Made by a program: the position numbers and the translations under genes. The notes beneath the pieces are model-generated. The model searched no databases. It saw only the letters and a list, made by a program, of their open reading frames with translations, and was not told the DNA's origin. Shown here piece by piece: positions 9,251-19,294 of a DNA stretch of 64,000 nucleotides. Every line of letters begins with the position of its first letter. Within the stretch, counting starts at the first letter, position 1. The DNA is taken from NCBI RefSeq assembly GCF_004217115.1, contig NZ_SHKN01000001.1:1677781-1741780 (forward strand), in the 5' to 3' direction. The DNA is from Ancylomarina subtilis (GTDB taxonomy: Bacteria; Bacteroidota; Bacteroidia; Bacteroidales; Marinifilaceae).

Positions 9251-10396
9251 CTAACAATCGGCTATATACGAATACGTCTCCAATGCCTTTTGCCAGACTT
9301 TCTGTTGCTCATATTTGGCAACAACATTTTTACGAGTATACCCCTTCATTGAAGCGTATAAGTGTGTATCTAATAGAAGTTTCTCCATCGCTTTAAACAA
9401 GCCAATTTCATTTCTGGGTTCAATAAGAAAGCCGTTCTCCATATCCTGAATAATTTCATTACAGCCTGAAATATTCGATGAGATACATGGTATTTCCATA
9501 GCTTGAGCTTCCATCAGCGAAATTCCAAACCCCTCTCTATAACTCGGAAAAGTAAATACATTCATAGCCCTTAAAAAAGGCCTGACATCAGATTGAATGC
9601 CTGCATAAATGATATGGGGATTGGTTTTAATTTCCTCTTGATTATCAAGAGAAATTGGATCAATTTTGAGCTCAATTTTTCCTACCAATAACAAGTACGT
9701 GTTCTTATATTTTTGATTAAGCTCAACAAAGACCTTAATCAACTCATTGATTCCTTTATCTTTTACAATACGACCAACAAAACCAAAAACAAACGCATTC
9801 TGCGGAATTCCAAATTGTTCTCTTATACATTTTACATTCTTAATGGTCTCTAAGGAAAACTGATAACTATCAATACCATTGATACTGCCATGATGGATTA
9901 GATTGGTTTGTTTTTGTGTGATGCCATCTTTTTTCAAACTCTTCATCACACCCTTACTTACAACGATAATGTCCGTAGCAAACCAACAGGACAAACTTTC
10001 CATTTTCATTAACAGCTTTCTCTTCAAGCCAGTTGTCCCCTCATACCTCAACCCATGAATGTAATAGATACGTTTTGAGATTCCCAACAGAAAAGCTGAA
10101 AGCATGCAGATGAATCCCCCTTTGGGTGTGTTTCCGTGAACGATATCCGGATGAATTCGGTGCATGGTCACCAACATCCTGAACAGGCTATAAATATCCT
10201 TGAAAATTGAGATTTCTCTTTCCATTTCAACGACATGCCCTTTCACGTTTTCTCTTTCACAAATTTTAGTCATCCAATCACCTGAACTAGACAGAATTTC
10301 TATTTCAAATTTTTGTTTGAGGAATTGAATTTGTCCACGAAAAAACTGTAGGGATTGCGGAACAGTTGTAACAATTAAAAAAGTCGGCTTTTTCAT
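9251..10396 (-). CDS. Glycosyltransferase family 4
   Basis: A 381-residue GT-B glycosyltransferase. The N-terminal acceptor domain has IVHGNTPKGGFI, typical of WbpX/Cap-type GT4 enzymes. The C-terminal donor domain begins near FVFGFVGRIVKDKGI (residue about 206) and ends with FPSYREGFGISLMEAQAMEIP, containing the Glu-x7-Glu nucleotide-sugar motif. It would act on the cytoplasmic face, adding one sugar to the undecaprenyl-linked repeat unit. Its start codon overlaps the stop of the upstream GT2 gene by 4 bp (ATGA-type coupling). Donor and linkage cannot be read from sequence. Confidence 0.9.
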   Translation of the reverse strand: MKKPTFLIVTTVPQSLQFFRGQIQFLKQKFEIEILSSSGDWMTKICERENVKGHVVEMEREISIFKDIYSLFRMLVTMHRIHPDIVHGNTPKGGFICMLSAFLLGISKRIYYIHGLRYEGTTGLKRKLLMKMESLSCWFATDIIVVSKGVMKSLKKDGITQKQTNLIHHGSINGIDSYQFSLETIKNVKCIREQFGIPQNAFVFGFVGRIVKDKGINELIKVFVELNQKYKNTYLLLVGKIELKIDPISLDNQEEIKTNPHIIYAGIQSDVRPFLRAMNVFTFPSYREGFGISLMEAQAMEIPCISSNISGCNEIIQDMENGFLIEPRNEIGLFKAMEKLLLDTHLYASMKGYTRKNVVAKYEQQKVWQKALETYSYIADC

Positions 10397-11247
10397 AAAG
10401 TACTTCTATTCAGAATATCGTAATAATTCGATGTATTATTTAAATTATCAGACCTCATTTTAATCAAGTAGTCTGTTTGCTTGGCTATGTGAAACAAAAA
10501 ATAAATGATCAACTTCAATAAGAGTTTAAAATAAAAAGAGACCCTTTTTCTATCCATGTACTTGTTGTAGATATTAAAGACTACAACTAAGGATTGGTAA
10601 TACTTTTTAAAAGTGGGTACCCCTACCTCCCTATAAAAAATCATCGGTTCTTCAAGAACATGAAAACCACTGGAATCAACCGTTCTCACCCACAATTCAA
10701 GATCCTGAGATCTTCGATATTCAATATTGTAAATATTATTAACAAACCAGGACCTCTTGCCCATAACTGATGGGTGAATAAAACAGCCATTCTGAATAAT
10801 TTCCTGTTTCGAAAATCCATCTCTTTTCTTACAATTGCGTTTCCCCACAATATTATTCTGGGTATCAATGGATATTGCACAACAACCCAAAACATCCAGG
10901 CTTGGATTCTCTTCCAGAAATTTCACCTGTGTTTCAATTCTATGGGGGAACATAATATCATCAGCATCCATTCTGGCATAATATTTTCCTTTTGCCAATA
11001 ATGAGAGTTCATTCAATCGATAAGGAAGCCCTTTGTTTTGTCCATCAGAGATGACGGTAATTCTGGAATCAGACTCGTATTTTTGGGCTATTGCAAGAGA
11101 GGCATCTTCACTTCCATCATCTAATAAAAACAGCTGCCAATGCGTATAAGTTTGATTCAATACTGATCGTATCGCAAAATCCAAATATGCCTCTGAATTG
11201 TAAAACGGAATCCCGATAGAAACTAAAACCTTTGAGCTATTCTCCAT
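10393..11247 (-). CDS. Glycosyltransferase family 2
   Basis: A 284-residue GT-A protein. GIPFYNSEAYLDFAIRSVLNQ at the N-terminus is the standard family 2 opening. LLDDGSED gives the first Asp of the donor site, and ARMDADDIMFPHRIE carries the DxD metal-binding motif near residue 95. A SQDLELWVR-like segment (RRSQDLELW) supplies the ED/QD acceptor-base region. The C-terminus has a hydrophobic helix near residues 245-255 that may hold it to the membrane. The start overlaps the upstream GT4 gene by 11 bp and the end overlaps the downstream GT4 by 4 bp, so the three are tightly coupled. Confidence 0.9.
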   Translation of the reverse strand: MENSSKVLVSIGIPFYNSEAYLDFAIRSVLNQTYTHWQLFLLDDGSEDASLAIAQKYESDSRITVISDGQNKGLPYRLNELSLLAKGKYYARMDADDIMFPHRIETQVKFLEENPSLDVLGCCAISIDTQNNIVGKRNCKKRDGFSKQEIIQNGCFIHPSVMGKRSWFVNNIYNIEYRRSQDLELWVRTVDSSGFHVLEEPMIFYREVGVPTFKKYYQSLVVVFNIYNKYMDRKRVSFYFKLLLKLIIYFLFHIAKQTDYLIKMRSDNLNNTSNYYDILNRSTL

Positions 11248-12343
11248 AGATACCTTCCAATTGTCGGACGCTTTTCGTAACAGAAAACCCCTTCTCAGTT
11301 AAGACCTCTTTTATTTTATCCTTAGAAGCCGTCAATCCATTTAAAACACAATCCAAGGCCATATCCCAATCCTTAAAAGAAGCCTTTAAAGAACACCGGT
11401 GAACTAAACCCAATCCAAAATCCACATCTTCTGATATCGTATCTGAGATTAAACATGGGGTGCCAGAAGCCTGAGCTTCGACAAGTACCACCGGAAAACC
11501 TTCGAACAAAGAAGGCATAATCACGCAGGATGCCTCATTCAGTATTTGAGGAATATCCTCCCGCACGCCCATAAAATGGATACAATCATTCAAATTGAGC
11601 TTGTTTACTTTTTGAGAAAGCTCTTCCCATAATTCTCCATTACCGAGAAATGCAAATTGATATGGCTTCCCAATCCCCTTTAAATATGCAGCTAAATCAA
11701 TCGTGAAATCAAAATTTTTAACCGTGCTTAAACGACCGATTTGAACAATCAATGGCGTAACTGAACTTATTGATAATGAATCCCTGATGCTCAAAAAATG
11801 ATTCAAATCGGGATTGATGTATGTATTTAAGTTTAATGCATTAGGTAAAATCGTAATCTTCGATTGATCTACTTGAGGAAACAGAAATTGACCTGCGGCA
11901 TTACCACAGGCAATAAACCGATTCGAAAACCACTGATTTAACCTTTCTGATACTCGCAAATATGCCCTCCCTGTTCTGCTTTTTGAATAAAGAGAATTGG
12001 AACAATGCGAATGGGTAATTCGATTCTTCACACCCGCAAAACAAGCGGGTATATGGTACATGAACGAATTGTAGTTTGTGTGCGAATGTATGGCTAAATA
12101 TGGCCCTTTCTCTCTTAAGATCTTATACAACTGATACATTTTAGCAAGTGCATTCGTCTTTGTAATTCTAAAGATTCGACCACCCAATTCCAAAATATCA
12201 TTGTCGTAATCACATTCTTTATCGGTGAAATAAATAAAATCAAACTGAAACTTTGTACGATCAATATGCCTAAACAAATTAATCAACATGGTTTCTGCCC
12301 CTGCTCGATTCATTCCTCCAACCACATGTAAAATTCTTTTCAT
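11237..12343 (-). CDS. Glycosyltransferase family 4
   Basis: A 368-residue GT-B glycosyltransferase. GGMNRAGAETMLINL at residues 8-22 is the opening motif of the WcaC/EpsD/EpsF-like GT4 group. The C-terminal domain has VQIGRLSTVKNFD and PSLFEGFPVVLVEAQASGTP with the Glu-x7-Glu motif. ATG 12343 (MKRILHVV) is used; a TTG 9 nt upstream is less likely. EpsF-like relatives often transfer galactose or N-acetylhexosamines in exopolysaccharide assembly, but specificity here is open. Confidence 0.9.
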   Translation of the reverse strand: MKRILHVVGGMNRAGAETMLINLFRHIDRTKFQFDFIYFTDKECDYDNDILELGGRIFRITKTNALAKMYQLYKILREKGPYLAIHSHTNYNSFMYHIPACFAGVKNRITHSHCSNSLYSKSRTGRAYLRVSERLNQWFSNRFIACGNAAGQFLFPQVDQSKITILPNALNLNTYINPDLNHFLSIRDSLSISSVTPLIVQIGRLSTVKNFDFTIDLAAYLKGIGKPYQFAFLGNGELWEELSQKVNKLNLNDCIHFMGVREDIPQILNEASCVIMPSLFEGFPVVLVEAQASGTPCLISDTISEDVDFGLGLVHRCSLKASFKDWDMALDCVLNGLTASKDKIKEVLTEKGFSVTKSVRQLEGIYGE

Positions 12344-12445
12344 ATCATACAACGCTTAAAACTCTTATATCAAGAGATTAATCTCCTCACGCCTTCATTC
12401 AAAAGTATCTAGGGCTTATGACCTGTATAAGTGGACACAAGCTAT

Positions 12446-13897
12446 TTATTCGCCTTTCCCAATATTATAGGTTTCGAAACCAATCTCATCCAACATCTTT
12501 TTCGATAAAATGTTCCGACCATCAAATGTGAAAGCAGGTTTTAGCATATCCTTATAAATTCTTTGCCAATCGTAGGTTTTGAACTCATCCCATTCGGTTA
12601 ATACAGCTATCGCATGAGCTTTATGCATGGCTGCATATGGATCAGAATGCACATGAACTAATTTTCTTATTCTATCCATTTTAATCGACTCGAATCGACT
12701 TGTGTTATTCAAATGATACTCCCTCCTGTTATTCTGCAAAAATTCCAAATCTGAAAAAATTTTCTCTTCACTTACCTGGGGATCATAAATATGTATCTCT
12801 GCCCGATCCTGCAACAACTCATCTGCAATATAAATAGCTGCTGACTCACGCGTGTCATTCGTGTTCTTTTTAAATGCCCAGCCTAAAAAAGCAATCTTCT
12901 TACCTGAAACTGTATTAAAAAGCGTATCAATTATTTTTTTCGAGAACCGGTGTTTCTGATAATCGTTTAAATGAACGACTTGTTCCCAATAATCTGCAAC
13001 TTCCGGAAGATTGAAATGACGACATAAATACACCAAATTCAATATGTCTTTTTGGAAACAAGACCCTCCAAAACCAACTGAACTTTTAAGGAATTTTGAT
13101 CCTATTCGACTATCCATTCCGATTGCGTGTGCAACTTCATCAACATCGGCACCAGTCTGCTCACACAAAGCCGATATTGCATTAATTGAAGAGACCCGTT
13201 GTGCCAGAAAAGCGTTTGCTGTTAGCTTAGACAATTCACTTGACCAGATTCTAGTTCTAATTATTCGCTCCTTAGGAATCCAATGAGAATAAATATCAAC
13301 CAATGCTTCTTCAGCTCGTTTCCCCAGTTCATCATCCTCACTTCCGATCAGAACCCGGTCAGCATTCAGCAAATCTGATATAGCGGTTCCCTCCGCCAAG
13401 AATTCAGGATTGGAAAGAACACGAAATTGACACCCATTCTGATATGCGGACAGAATTTGCTTGATAGACTGTGCGGTACGTACCGGCAAGGTCGATTTTT
13501 CAACAATAATTTTGTCTTCATTTGCGAGCTCAGCAATTTGCCTAGCACACAGTTCAACGAATTTTAAATCGGCGGCCATTCCCCTACCAACCCCATAAGT
13601 TTTAGTCGGCGTGTTTACCGATATAAAAATCATTTGAGATTCTTGAATTGCTTTGGAAATATCTGTAGAAAAGAACAGATTTCTACCTCTGGTTTCTGAT
13701 ATAACTTCACTAAGCCCCGGTTCATATATGGGCAAATTATCCAGACATTTATCGTTCCAAGCTGCAATTCTATCCTTATTTACATCTACAACTTTGACTT
13801 TTAGATGCGGACATTGTTTGGCAATAACGGCCATCGTCGGACCGCCAACATAACCTGCACCAATACAACAAATTGCATCAACTTTATTGGGTATCAT
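12446..13897 (-). CDS. ugd: UDP-glucose 6-dehydrogenase, eukaryote-like type
   Basis: A 483-residue UDP-glucose dehydrogenase that oxidises UDP-glucose to UDP-glucuronate with two NAD+. The N-terminal Rossmann motif is [16 protein letters not shown], the form of the long animal/plant-like subgroup rather than the ~390-residue bacterial Ugd. The thiohemiacetal Cys is C280 in [10 protein letters not shown], with the family Lys in the preceding [16 protein letters not shown] block. The C-terminal domain has [22 protein letters not shown]-GlcA supply suggests the capsule contains uronic acid, or a sugar derived from it. It is followed after 6 bp by the TupA-like gene. Confidence 0.95.
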   Translation of the reverse strand: MIPNKVDAICCIGAGYVGGPTMAVIAKQCPHLKVKVVDVNKDRIAAWNDKCLDNLPIYEPGLSEVISETRGRNLFFSTDISKAIQESQMIFISVNTPTKTYGVGRGMAADLKFVELCARQIAELANEDKIIVEKSTLPVRTAQSIKQILSAYQNGCQFRVLSNPEFLAEGTAISDLLNADRVLIGSEDDELGKRAEEALVDIYSHWIPKERIIRTRIWSSELSKLTANAFLAQRVSSINAISALCEQTGADVDEVAHAIGMDSRIGSKFLKSSVGFGGSCFQKDILNLVYLCRHFNLPEVADYWEQVVHLNDYQKHRFSKKIIDTLFNTVSGKKIAFLGWAFKKNTNDTRESAAIYIADELLQDRAEIHIYDPQVSEEKIFSDLEFLQNNRREYHLNNTSRFESIKMDRIRKLVHVHSDPYAAMHKAHAIAVLTEWDEFKTYDWQRIYKDMLKPAFTFDGRNILSKKMLDEIGFETYNIGKGE

Positions 13898-13903
13898 AAC
13901 AGA

Positions 13904-14818
13904 TCAATTATTTGTATATTCTAAAGACAGTTTTTTGCCCAAAGACAATTCAACGTCATCATCATCAAAAACGCCAAATCCTCCTTCGGGATGAAAGGTA
14001 ATCTCCCCAAAAAACACCTTTCCCTGACAATAATAAAAATCAACACGAGCAAAGGGAAAAACTTTAGAGAGCCGTTCTGCCAAACGAACCATTTCATCAA
14101 AGCGTTCAGGTTTTTTCACCGCTCTTCCATTGGGATAACAGTAGGTATAGGGTAATAAATTCCAATCAAGGTCATATAAATTGCGGGTATGATTCTCTTC
14201 TCTATCCAAATCAACCTGAATCAATTCGACACGACCATTAAGGCAGAAAAGTTTAAAATCGAAAGGAATGCTGCCATCTTCGTTCAGTAATAATTTTTCG
14301 GCAATGATACGGGGCTTGATATCCCGATATTGCCATTCACGACCTTGGTCATAATAATTCTGTCTCAGCAAATTATGAAATATCGTCCGTTGATGAGCCC
14401 AATCGATGCGATCTTTATTTTTAACAATTGTATATGATCCACTGTTATGATTGCATTTTAAGATAAATTGTTCCTCAGGCAAGTTGCCAGAATCCAATTC
14501 TTCTGACGATTCATAAACTCTTAGGATTGGAATTAAATACTCTTCCCCAACAATTTTCCTTACATAGTCTCGTACAGTCAGTTTATCCGCACATTGCACA
14601 TAAATATCTTTTCTATCGTACAATTTAAGCCATTGCAATTTTTCATGAAAATATTGAGGCTTTCTTAAATCAAGTTTCCGTCCATAGACCTTTTTGTATC
14701 TCTTCTTAGCATAAAAAATATCATTTTCTAAAAAGAGCTCAATCTTGAAATATATTCGAAACAGAAAACTCCAAAACTTAGATTCAAAAATCTCTTTTTT
14801 CTTAGGAAATTTAATCAT
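13904..14818 (-). CDS. TupA-like ATP-grasp protein
   Basis: A 304-residue protein matching the TupA-like ATP-grasp family often annotated in capsule loci as glycosyltransferase. The recognisable features are KLQWLKLYDRK and CADKLTVRDYV in the N-terminal third, FILKCNHNSGS as the ATP-binding strand-loop near residue 119, RIIAEKLL, DFKLFCLNGR, and near the C-terminus RVDFYYCQGKVFFGEITFHPEGG with metal-binding Glu. TupA itself helps build teichuronopeptide, joining polyglutamate with polyglucuronate, so an amide-forming role on a uronic acid is conceivable beside ugd. The true reaction is unproven for most of the family. Confidence 0.8.
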   Translation of the reverse strand: MIKFPKKKEIFESKFWSFLFRIYFKIELFLENDIFYAKKRYKKVYGRKLDLRKPQYFHEKLQWLKLYDRKDIYVQCADKLTVRDYVRKIVGEEYLIPILRVYESSEELDSGNLPEEQFILKCNHNSGSYTIVKNKDRIDWAHQRTIFHNLLRQNYYDQGREWQYRDIKPRIIAEKLLLNEDGSIPFDFKLFCLNGRVELIQVDLDREENHTRNLYDLDWNLLPYTYCYPNGRAVKKPERFDEMVRLAERLSKVFPFARVDFYYCQGKVFFGEITFHPEGGFGVFDDDDVELSLGKKLSLEYTNN

Positions 14819-14894
14819 AATAATAAAGTATCAAAGTTAACAGAAAGGTGAAAATGCATTCATTATTTCAAAGAACTAAATATTCTCTAAGAAT

Positions 14895-15980
14895 TTAATT
14901 ATCAGGTGTTGGCACATTCATATACATGAAGACCAGTTGATTTATAAAATAGAGCATGAAAGTAGCCAAGGTCGAAAAAGCAAACCTAAACTTTGGGTTA
15001 TAATGTTCGGTACCTAAAAACAGCACGATGGGGATAAAAACCCAACTATATATACCAAACCGATCTGAAAAAGGAATGTGAAAACAGAGAAAAAAAACCG
15101 AGCTTAAAAAAATATAAAGCTTTAAATAACGATCAAAGGCAATGCTGCTATTTCTCAGAGCCAGAAAGACTAATAAAAATAGCGTATTAAAGAGATAAAA
15201 ATCAAGCCGAAATCCAACTTTATAGATATCAATTTCTGCATTCATGTAATGATTTAGTTTTTCGATATCAAAATCAAAAATGAAACTAAACGAATGCAAT
15301 CCAATATTTGCAAAAGCCATTAGTGAACAAGCCAAATAACCAAGCAAATAATACTTTAATGGCAAACGCACAAAATGAATCACTAATAATCCAATAATGG
15401 GCAACAGGATACTTTCATGAGAAAGAATAGAAGCTACTCCCCATAAAACAGCATATTTATAATCCTTCTGTAAGGTATAATATGTACAGGGTAAAAAGAA
15501 CGAAATTGCTAAACCATTTCTTATAATATTGGATAGCATACCTGGAAATGAAAACATACTGGCAACCATTAGCAAAGCTAGTATGGCATGGGTATGATAT
15601 TTTGCGAGTTTCATGAAAAAAACATAAAACCCCAGCATTGTAAAAAAAGCTATCGAAATAAAATAGAAAGTGACACTCCCCAAGCGAGAAATGTAATAAA
15701 CAATGAATCCAAAGAAATAGTCGCCACTTATATAATTAAAATAATCACCCAAAGATGAATAACTTATCGCAAAATTAAATCGCCTGATGTAATAACCTGT
15801 ATCGGTACCGACAGAACTTGGTCGTACGCCCCAATAAAAAATACTTAACAAACAGAATGAGAGTATGAGAACTTTACTCACAACATTCTCTTCATAAGAT
15901 TTTTGACTAACCATCAGAGCTAAGCATGACAATATGATGCATCCGATTAAAATCCAGTTAAAAAGATCATAATAATCCAT
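14895..15980 (-). CDS. EpsG-family polysaccharide polymerase (Wzy-type)
   Basis: A 361-residue integral membrane protein with about nine or ten hydrophobic helices. RPSSVGTDTGYYIRRF near residues 52-67 is the characteristic GTDT(x)Y motif of EpsG/Wzy proteins, placed in the first periplasmic loop. Family members join lipid-linked repeat units at the outer face of the inner membrane. No other polymerase candidate is seen in the locus, and a Wzx flippase and Wza/Wzc pair accompany it, so it is the likely Wzy. The sequence is weakly conserved, as usual for polymerases. Confidence 0.85.
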   Translation of the reverse strand: MDYYDLFNWILIGCIILSCLALMVSQKSYEENVVSKVLILSFCLLSIFYWGVRPSSVGTDTGYYIRRFNFAISYSSLGDYFNYISGDYFFGFIVYYISRLGSVTFYFISIAFFTMLGFYVFFMKLAKYHTHAILALLMVASMFSFPGMLSNIIRNGLAISFFLPCTYYTLQKDYKYAVLWGVASILSHESILLPIIGLLVIHFVRLPLKYYLLGYLACSLMAFANIGLHSFSFIFDFDIEKLNHYMNAEIDIYKVGFRLDFYLFNTLFLLVFLALRNSSIAFDRYLKLYIFLSSVFFLCFHIPFSDRFGIYSWVFIPIVLFLGTEHYNPKFRFAFSTLATFMLYFINQLVFMYMNVPTPDN

Positions 15981-16061
15981 CTTTACACGAATCGTTTTTT
16001 CATTTAATAAATCTCAGAATCAGGTTTAAACTTTACATGAGAGACTATTTACTCACTTTGA

Positions 16062-17000
16062 TTATCGTAAAATTTTGAAAACTTGAGTTGGAAAAGAAAT
16101 ATTACGAAACTCAAACCACAACAAAATCCTGTAATAAAAAGGAATCATATCTCTGTATAAGATATTAGAATTGACCTCTTTGAATTTATTTCTGACCTGC
16201 TCTTTTTTCAAGATATGACTGTTATTAAGCAACTTAATTTTATAGTCCAGTTTAATCTTAACCAAAGACGTTTCAAATACTTTTTTGTCTTTCAACAAAT
16301 TGTTTATCTGTTGGATAACCTTCTCGATACTTGTGAGCGTTTTTAAACTTGTATTATTCGTCAGTGATGAATTTCTCTGTATGTAGATGTAAACCTCATC
16401 ATCCAAAAATGAAAGGCTTGGATTTTTAAGTAAGATCTGAGTTAAAATGAGTTTATCTTCCATACAGTTAACGTCCTCATCAAAGGATAATCCATCGTAA
16501 CAGCTTTTTTTTATCAGTTTATTCCACAAACCGGCATGAAACTCTCCCAAAAGCATTCCCTGTAAAAATTCTTCAGCCGAATGAGTGACTCTGTGCTTAA
16601 TGACTTTTTCATCATTATTGAGGCTCCTCAAAATATAGTTCGCAACCGTTATATCAGCTTGCGTGTTAATCGCTTTATTGTGCAAATTCTTTAAGGCATC
16701 GGGTCGCAAAATATCGTCTGCATCAACATGAAAGATATAGGTTCCGGTAGCATTTCTAATTCCGACATTGCGAGCAGAACTCACTCCTCCATTCACCTTA
16801 TTTATCAGCCTGACCCGTTTATCAATTTTCCCAAACGCTTCGCAGATATTTTGACTTTGATCTGTTGAACCATCATTTATCAGAAGAAGTTCGAATTCTG
16901 AAAACGACTGTGATAAAACACTTTCAATAGTCTCCTTTAGAAACTCTTCGGCATTATAAATAGGAACAATAATAGAAATAGCGGCTGAATCAGACATCAT
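16062..17000 (-). CDS. Glycosyltransferase family 2
   Basis: A 312-residue GT-A glycosyltransferase. SIIVPIYNAEEFLKETIESV opens the protein, LLINDGSTDQS follows, and FHVDADDILRP holds the DxD motif near residue 92. NCMEDKLILTQ provides the ED motif of the catalytic base region. Two start codons stand in tandem (MMSD). It lies 3 bp downstream of the pyruvyltransferase gene, so the pair is probably co-translated. Function: addition of one repeat-unit sugar; donor unknown. Confidence 0.9.
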   Translation of the reverse strand: MMSDSAAISIIVPIYNAEEFLKETIESVLSQSFSEFELLLINDGSTDQSQNICEAFGKIDKRVRLINKVNGGVSSARNVGIRNATGTYIFHVDADDILRPDALKNLHNKAINTQADITVANYILRSLNNDEKVIKHRVTHSAEEFLQGMLLGEFHAGLWNKLIKKSCYDGLSFDEDVNCMEDKLILTQILLKNPSLSFLDDEVYIYIQRNSSLTNNTSLKTLTSIEKVIQQINNLLKDKKVFETSLVKIKLDYKIKLLNNSHILKKEQVRNKFKEVNSNILYRDMIPFYYRILLWFEFRNISFPTQVFKILR

Positions 17001-17003
17001 AAT

Positions 17004-18125
17004 CTATTCGAGGTTAGTCTTTAAAAATTCCAATGAATTGTTTTTATTCGTATCCAAAATGGCATTCACCGAGGACCAATCAATGGGTGTATTTATCAGA
17101 TATTCAGAAAGATCATCAGGAGACAAAATCAATCTATCAGATAGGTTAAACATTTCCAATAGCGATTGAAATCTGGTAAGACCTCTTACTTTATTGCCAA
17201 TGGCTATAAATGGTTTATTGAAAATAATTGCAAACACGCAACCATGAAATGAGTCAGCGACAATAAATTCAGCATCATCAAAAGCCTTCAACCATTGCGT
17301 TAAAGGTGGAAACACATAAGCAGCATCATCTTTTCGAAAGTGCTCGTCAAAAGGCTTAGGCATCACTCTAAATGCTTTCAAATTCAAGACACGTGAAACC
17401 CGGTTTACAATCTCTTTATTTCGATCGGACTCATCCAATATGTAAGTAAAAAGGTTACCCGTATTTTGAGGTGTATCGTACTTCTCGCATAATTTGAGAT
17501 AATCATTTTGAGTTAATAACATCGTGGGATCCAAAACCTGTATGGCTTCAACACCAAATTTGTCTTTACAAATTGATAAGGCTGATTTTTCTCTGACCGA
17601 TACCGCTCTGAATTTCTGAATTAACGATTTACAGATTTCATGTTGATCATCGGAATATTGCCAAACATCAGTACCCAAAGACGCAGCATAAGCAATTTTT
17701 GTTTTGTCTGTAAAGTCTAAAAAGTAGTTTCGAATATTAGGTGTATAATTGGGTCTCCAAACCTGGTCACTTCCTACAATAAAAGCTTCAAAATCAGTCT
17801 CTATTTTTTTTAATTCATCGTAAGAATAGACTTTATCTGTAATGGGTTGTATTTCCTTTTTAATAAACTCTAAAGTATGCTTTGAAATAATTTTTCTTTG
17901 ATGATAATCTGGGTAAATGACAGCATTACCATTCTGAAAAAGGTATTTCTTAACACCTCTTACCATTTTATTTCTAAGCAATTGAAGTGAGGAAGGTATC
18001 GGATGATGAAAATCAATCAAACTGGCTTCATGCCCTAAATCAGCTAATATTCGCTGTAAAGCATAAGCTTGTATAATCCCACCGTAATTATACCAAAGTG
18101 GTAAAGTTAGAGTTCCAATTTTCAT
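17004..18125 (-). CDS. Polysaccharide pyruvyl transferase family protein
   Basis: A 373-residue protein of the CsaB/WcaK/ExoV family, which places ketal-linked pyruvate from phosphoenolpyruvate onto sugars. YNYGGIIQAYALQRILADLG at residues 13-32 is the N-terminal signature, GSDQVWRP near 109 is the central motif, and VADSFHGCVFAIIFNKPFIA near 269 carries the conserved His of the C-terminal domain. Pyruvylation adds negative charge to surface polymers. The gene sits 5 bp after the GH88/105-like gene and 3 bp before a GT2 gene. Family assignment is firm. Confidence 0.9.
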   Translation of the reverse strand: MKIGTLTLPLWYNYGGIIQAYALQRILADLGHEASLIDFHHPIPSSLQLLRNKMVRGVKKYLFQNGNAVIYPDYHQRKIISKHTLEFIKKEIQPITDKVYSYDELKKIETDFEAFIVGSDQVWRPNYTPNIRNYFLDFTDKTKIAYAASLGTDVWQYSDDQHEICKSLIQKFRAVSVREKSALSICKDKFGVEAIQVLDPTMLLTQNDYLKLCEKYDTPQNTGNLFTYILDESDRNKEIVNRVSRVLNLKAFRVMPKPFDEHFRKDDAAYVFPPLTQWLKAFDDAEFIVADSFHGCVFAIIFNKPFIAIGNKVRGLTRFQSLLEMFNLSDRLILSPDDLSEYLINTPIDWSSVNAILDTNKNNSLEFLKTNLE

Positions 18126-18130
18126 GATGA

Positions 18131-19291
18131 TTAAATATTTGAAAGAATCGACACCAATAAGCCCTGTGTGATTTCAGAATAACCTTTTTGTCTTGAATAT
18201 TTGTTAATGTATATGGTGTCTCCTGTGCTATTAAAAATGTATCCTTTTTTATTAATCGATCCCTGGAGTAAGGCATTAAATTCTTTAAAATCGACCTTCC
18301 GGGAAGCGATCAATCTGGAATAATAAAACATAAGCGTCGCCGAAGTATCAATTGAATTATCATTTGTATGCGCAAAAAACTGAGGCCAGAATAAACCCTT
18401 TACTTTTAATGTTTCCAGCTTACTATTAATCGTATCGTATAGCTGTTCAAAAGTTTTGTATTGGTTATTTTCTGCTTGATTAGAGTATTTTACGGCATAG
18501 GAAAGTCCGATTAAAAACCATGCTAGACCCCGTGACCAATTAAGTGGTCCAATTTTTAATCCATTTTCTAAATCATAGGCATGAAATGGTAGATGAGTCT
18601 CTTTTTCAAAAGCATTCTCAATATAGAAATTAAGTTGTTTATCTGCCAAATTTGATGCTTCAGGACACTTAGCAACCACACTGTATTCATACAAGAAAGG
18701 ACAAACCATTCCCAAAGTATCAACAAAACAAACCTTCGACTCTTTTCTGTAAAGAACCAATTGTTCGGTCTCTAGTAGAAAATCAGAACAAACCAATTGA
18801 TAGATTTCATTAGCGCCATTTAGATATTTAGTTTGACTTGTAATTTTAAACAGTCTCAGGAAAACTAAACCAAAGAGTGACTGATCAATTTTATTAAACT
18901 TAAAGAGTAAACGCCCTTCCTTATCAATCAGCTTTTCACACTGCCCCTCGACATTACCTAATATATTTACCTCTCCAGATTTTTCATATTCATCGAGTAA
19001 ACCAATCATTAACCAGGCTCTTGGAAAATTGTAGTACTGATAGGTATTTCTTCTATTAATAATTTTATTCTTCAAACCTGATAACATTACATATAAACTG
19101 TCTTCATCGTTAAAAGACATCTTAACTTTATTTGAAGACAACATGCTTTCAGACGCTCTAACGACCAAGTCTTTAATCCGTTTGAGATCTTGAAATTTGA
19201 CAATACTCTCCTTTTTATACTTCCTTTTTAACAGGGGAAGTATGTTAAGCACAAACAAGATTATAACTAAGAGTATAAGAATATAGAGCAT
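18131..19291 (-). CDS. Membrane-anchored GH88/GH105-like protein
   Basis: A 386-residue protein. Residues 2-19 form one hydrophobic helix with a basic tail after it, so the body is probably anchored at the membrane. The rest looks like the six-hairpin toroid of GH88/GH105 unsaturated glucuronyl or rhamnogalacturonyl hydrolases: FVDTLGMVCPFLYEYS near residue 190 contains the Asp that is catalytic in YteR-like enzymes, and GPLNWSRGLAWFLIGLSYA near 262 is the conserved WxRGxxW segment. Such enzymes remove the unsaturated uronyl residue left by polysaccharide lyases. Inside a capsule biosynthesis operon with a UDP-GlcA source, it may edit or trim the capsule. Fold likely, activity uncertain. Confidence 0.65.
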   Translation of the reverse strand: MLYILILLVIILFVLNILPLLKRKYKKESIVKFQDLKRIKDLVVRASESMLSSNKVKMSFNDEDSLYVMLSGLKNKIINRRNTYQYYNFPRAWLMIGLLDEYEKSGEVNILGNVEGQCEKLIDKEGRLLFKFNKIDQSLFGLVFLRLFKITSQTKYLNGANEIYQLVCSDFLLETEQLVLYRKESKVCFVDTLGMVCPFLYEYSVVAKCPEASNLADKQLNFYIENAFEKETHLPFHAYDLENGLKIGPLNWSRGLAWFLIGLSYAVKYSNQAENNQYKTFEQLYDTINSKLETLKVKGLFWPQFFAHTNDNSIDTSATLMFYYSRLIASRKVDFKEFNALLQGSINKKGYIFNSTGDTIYINKYSRQKGYSEITQGLLVSILSNI

Positions 19292-19294
19292 TTG

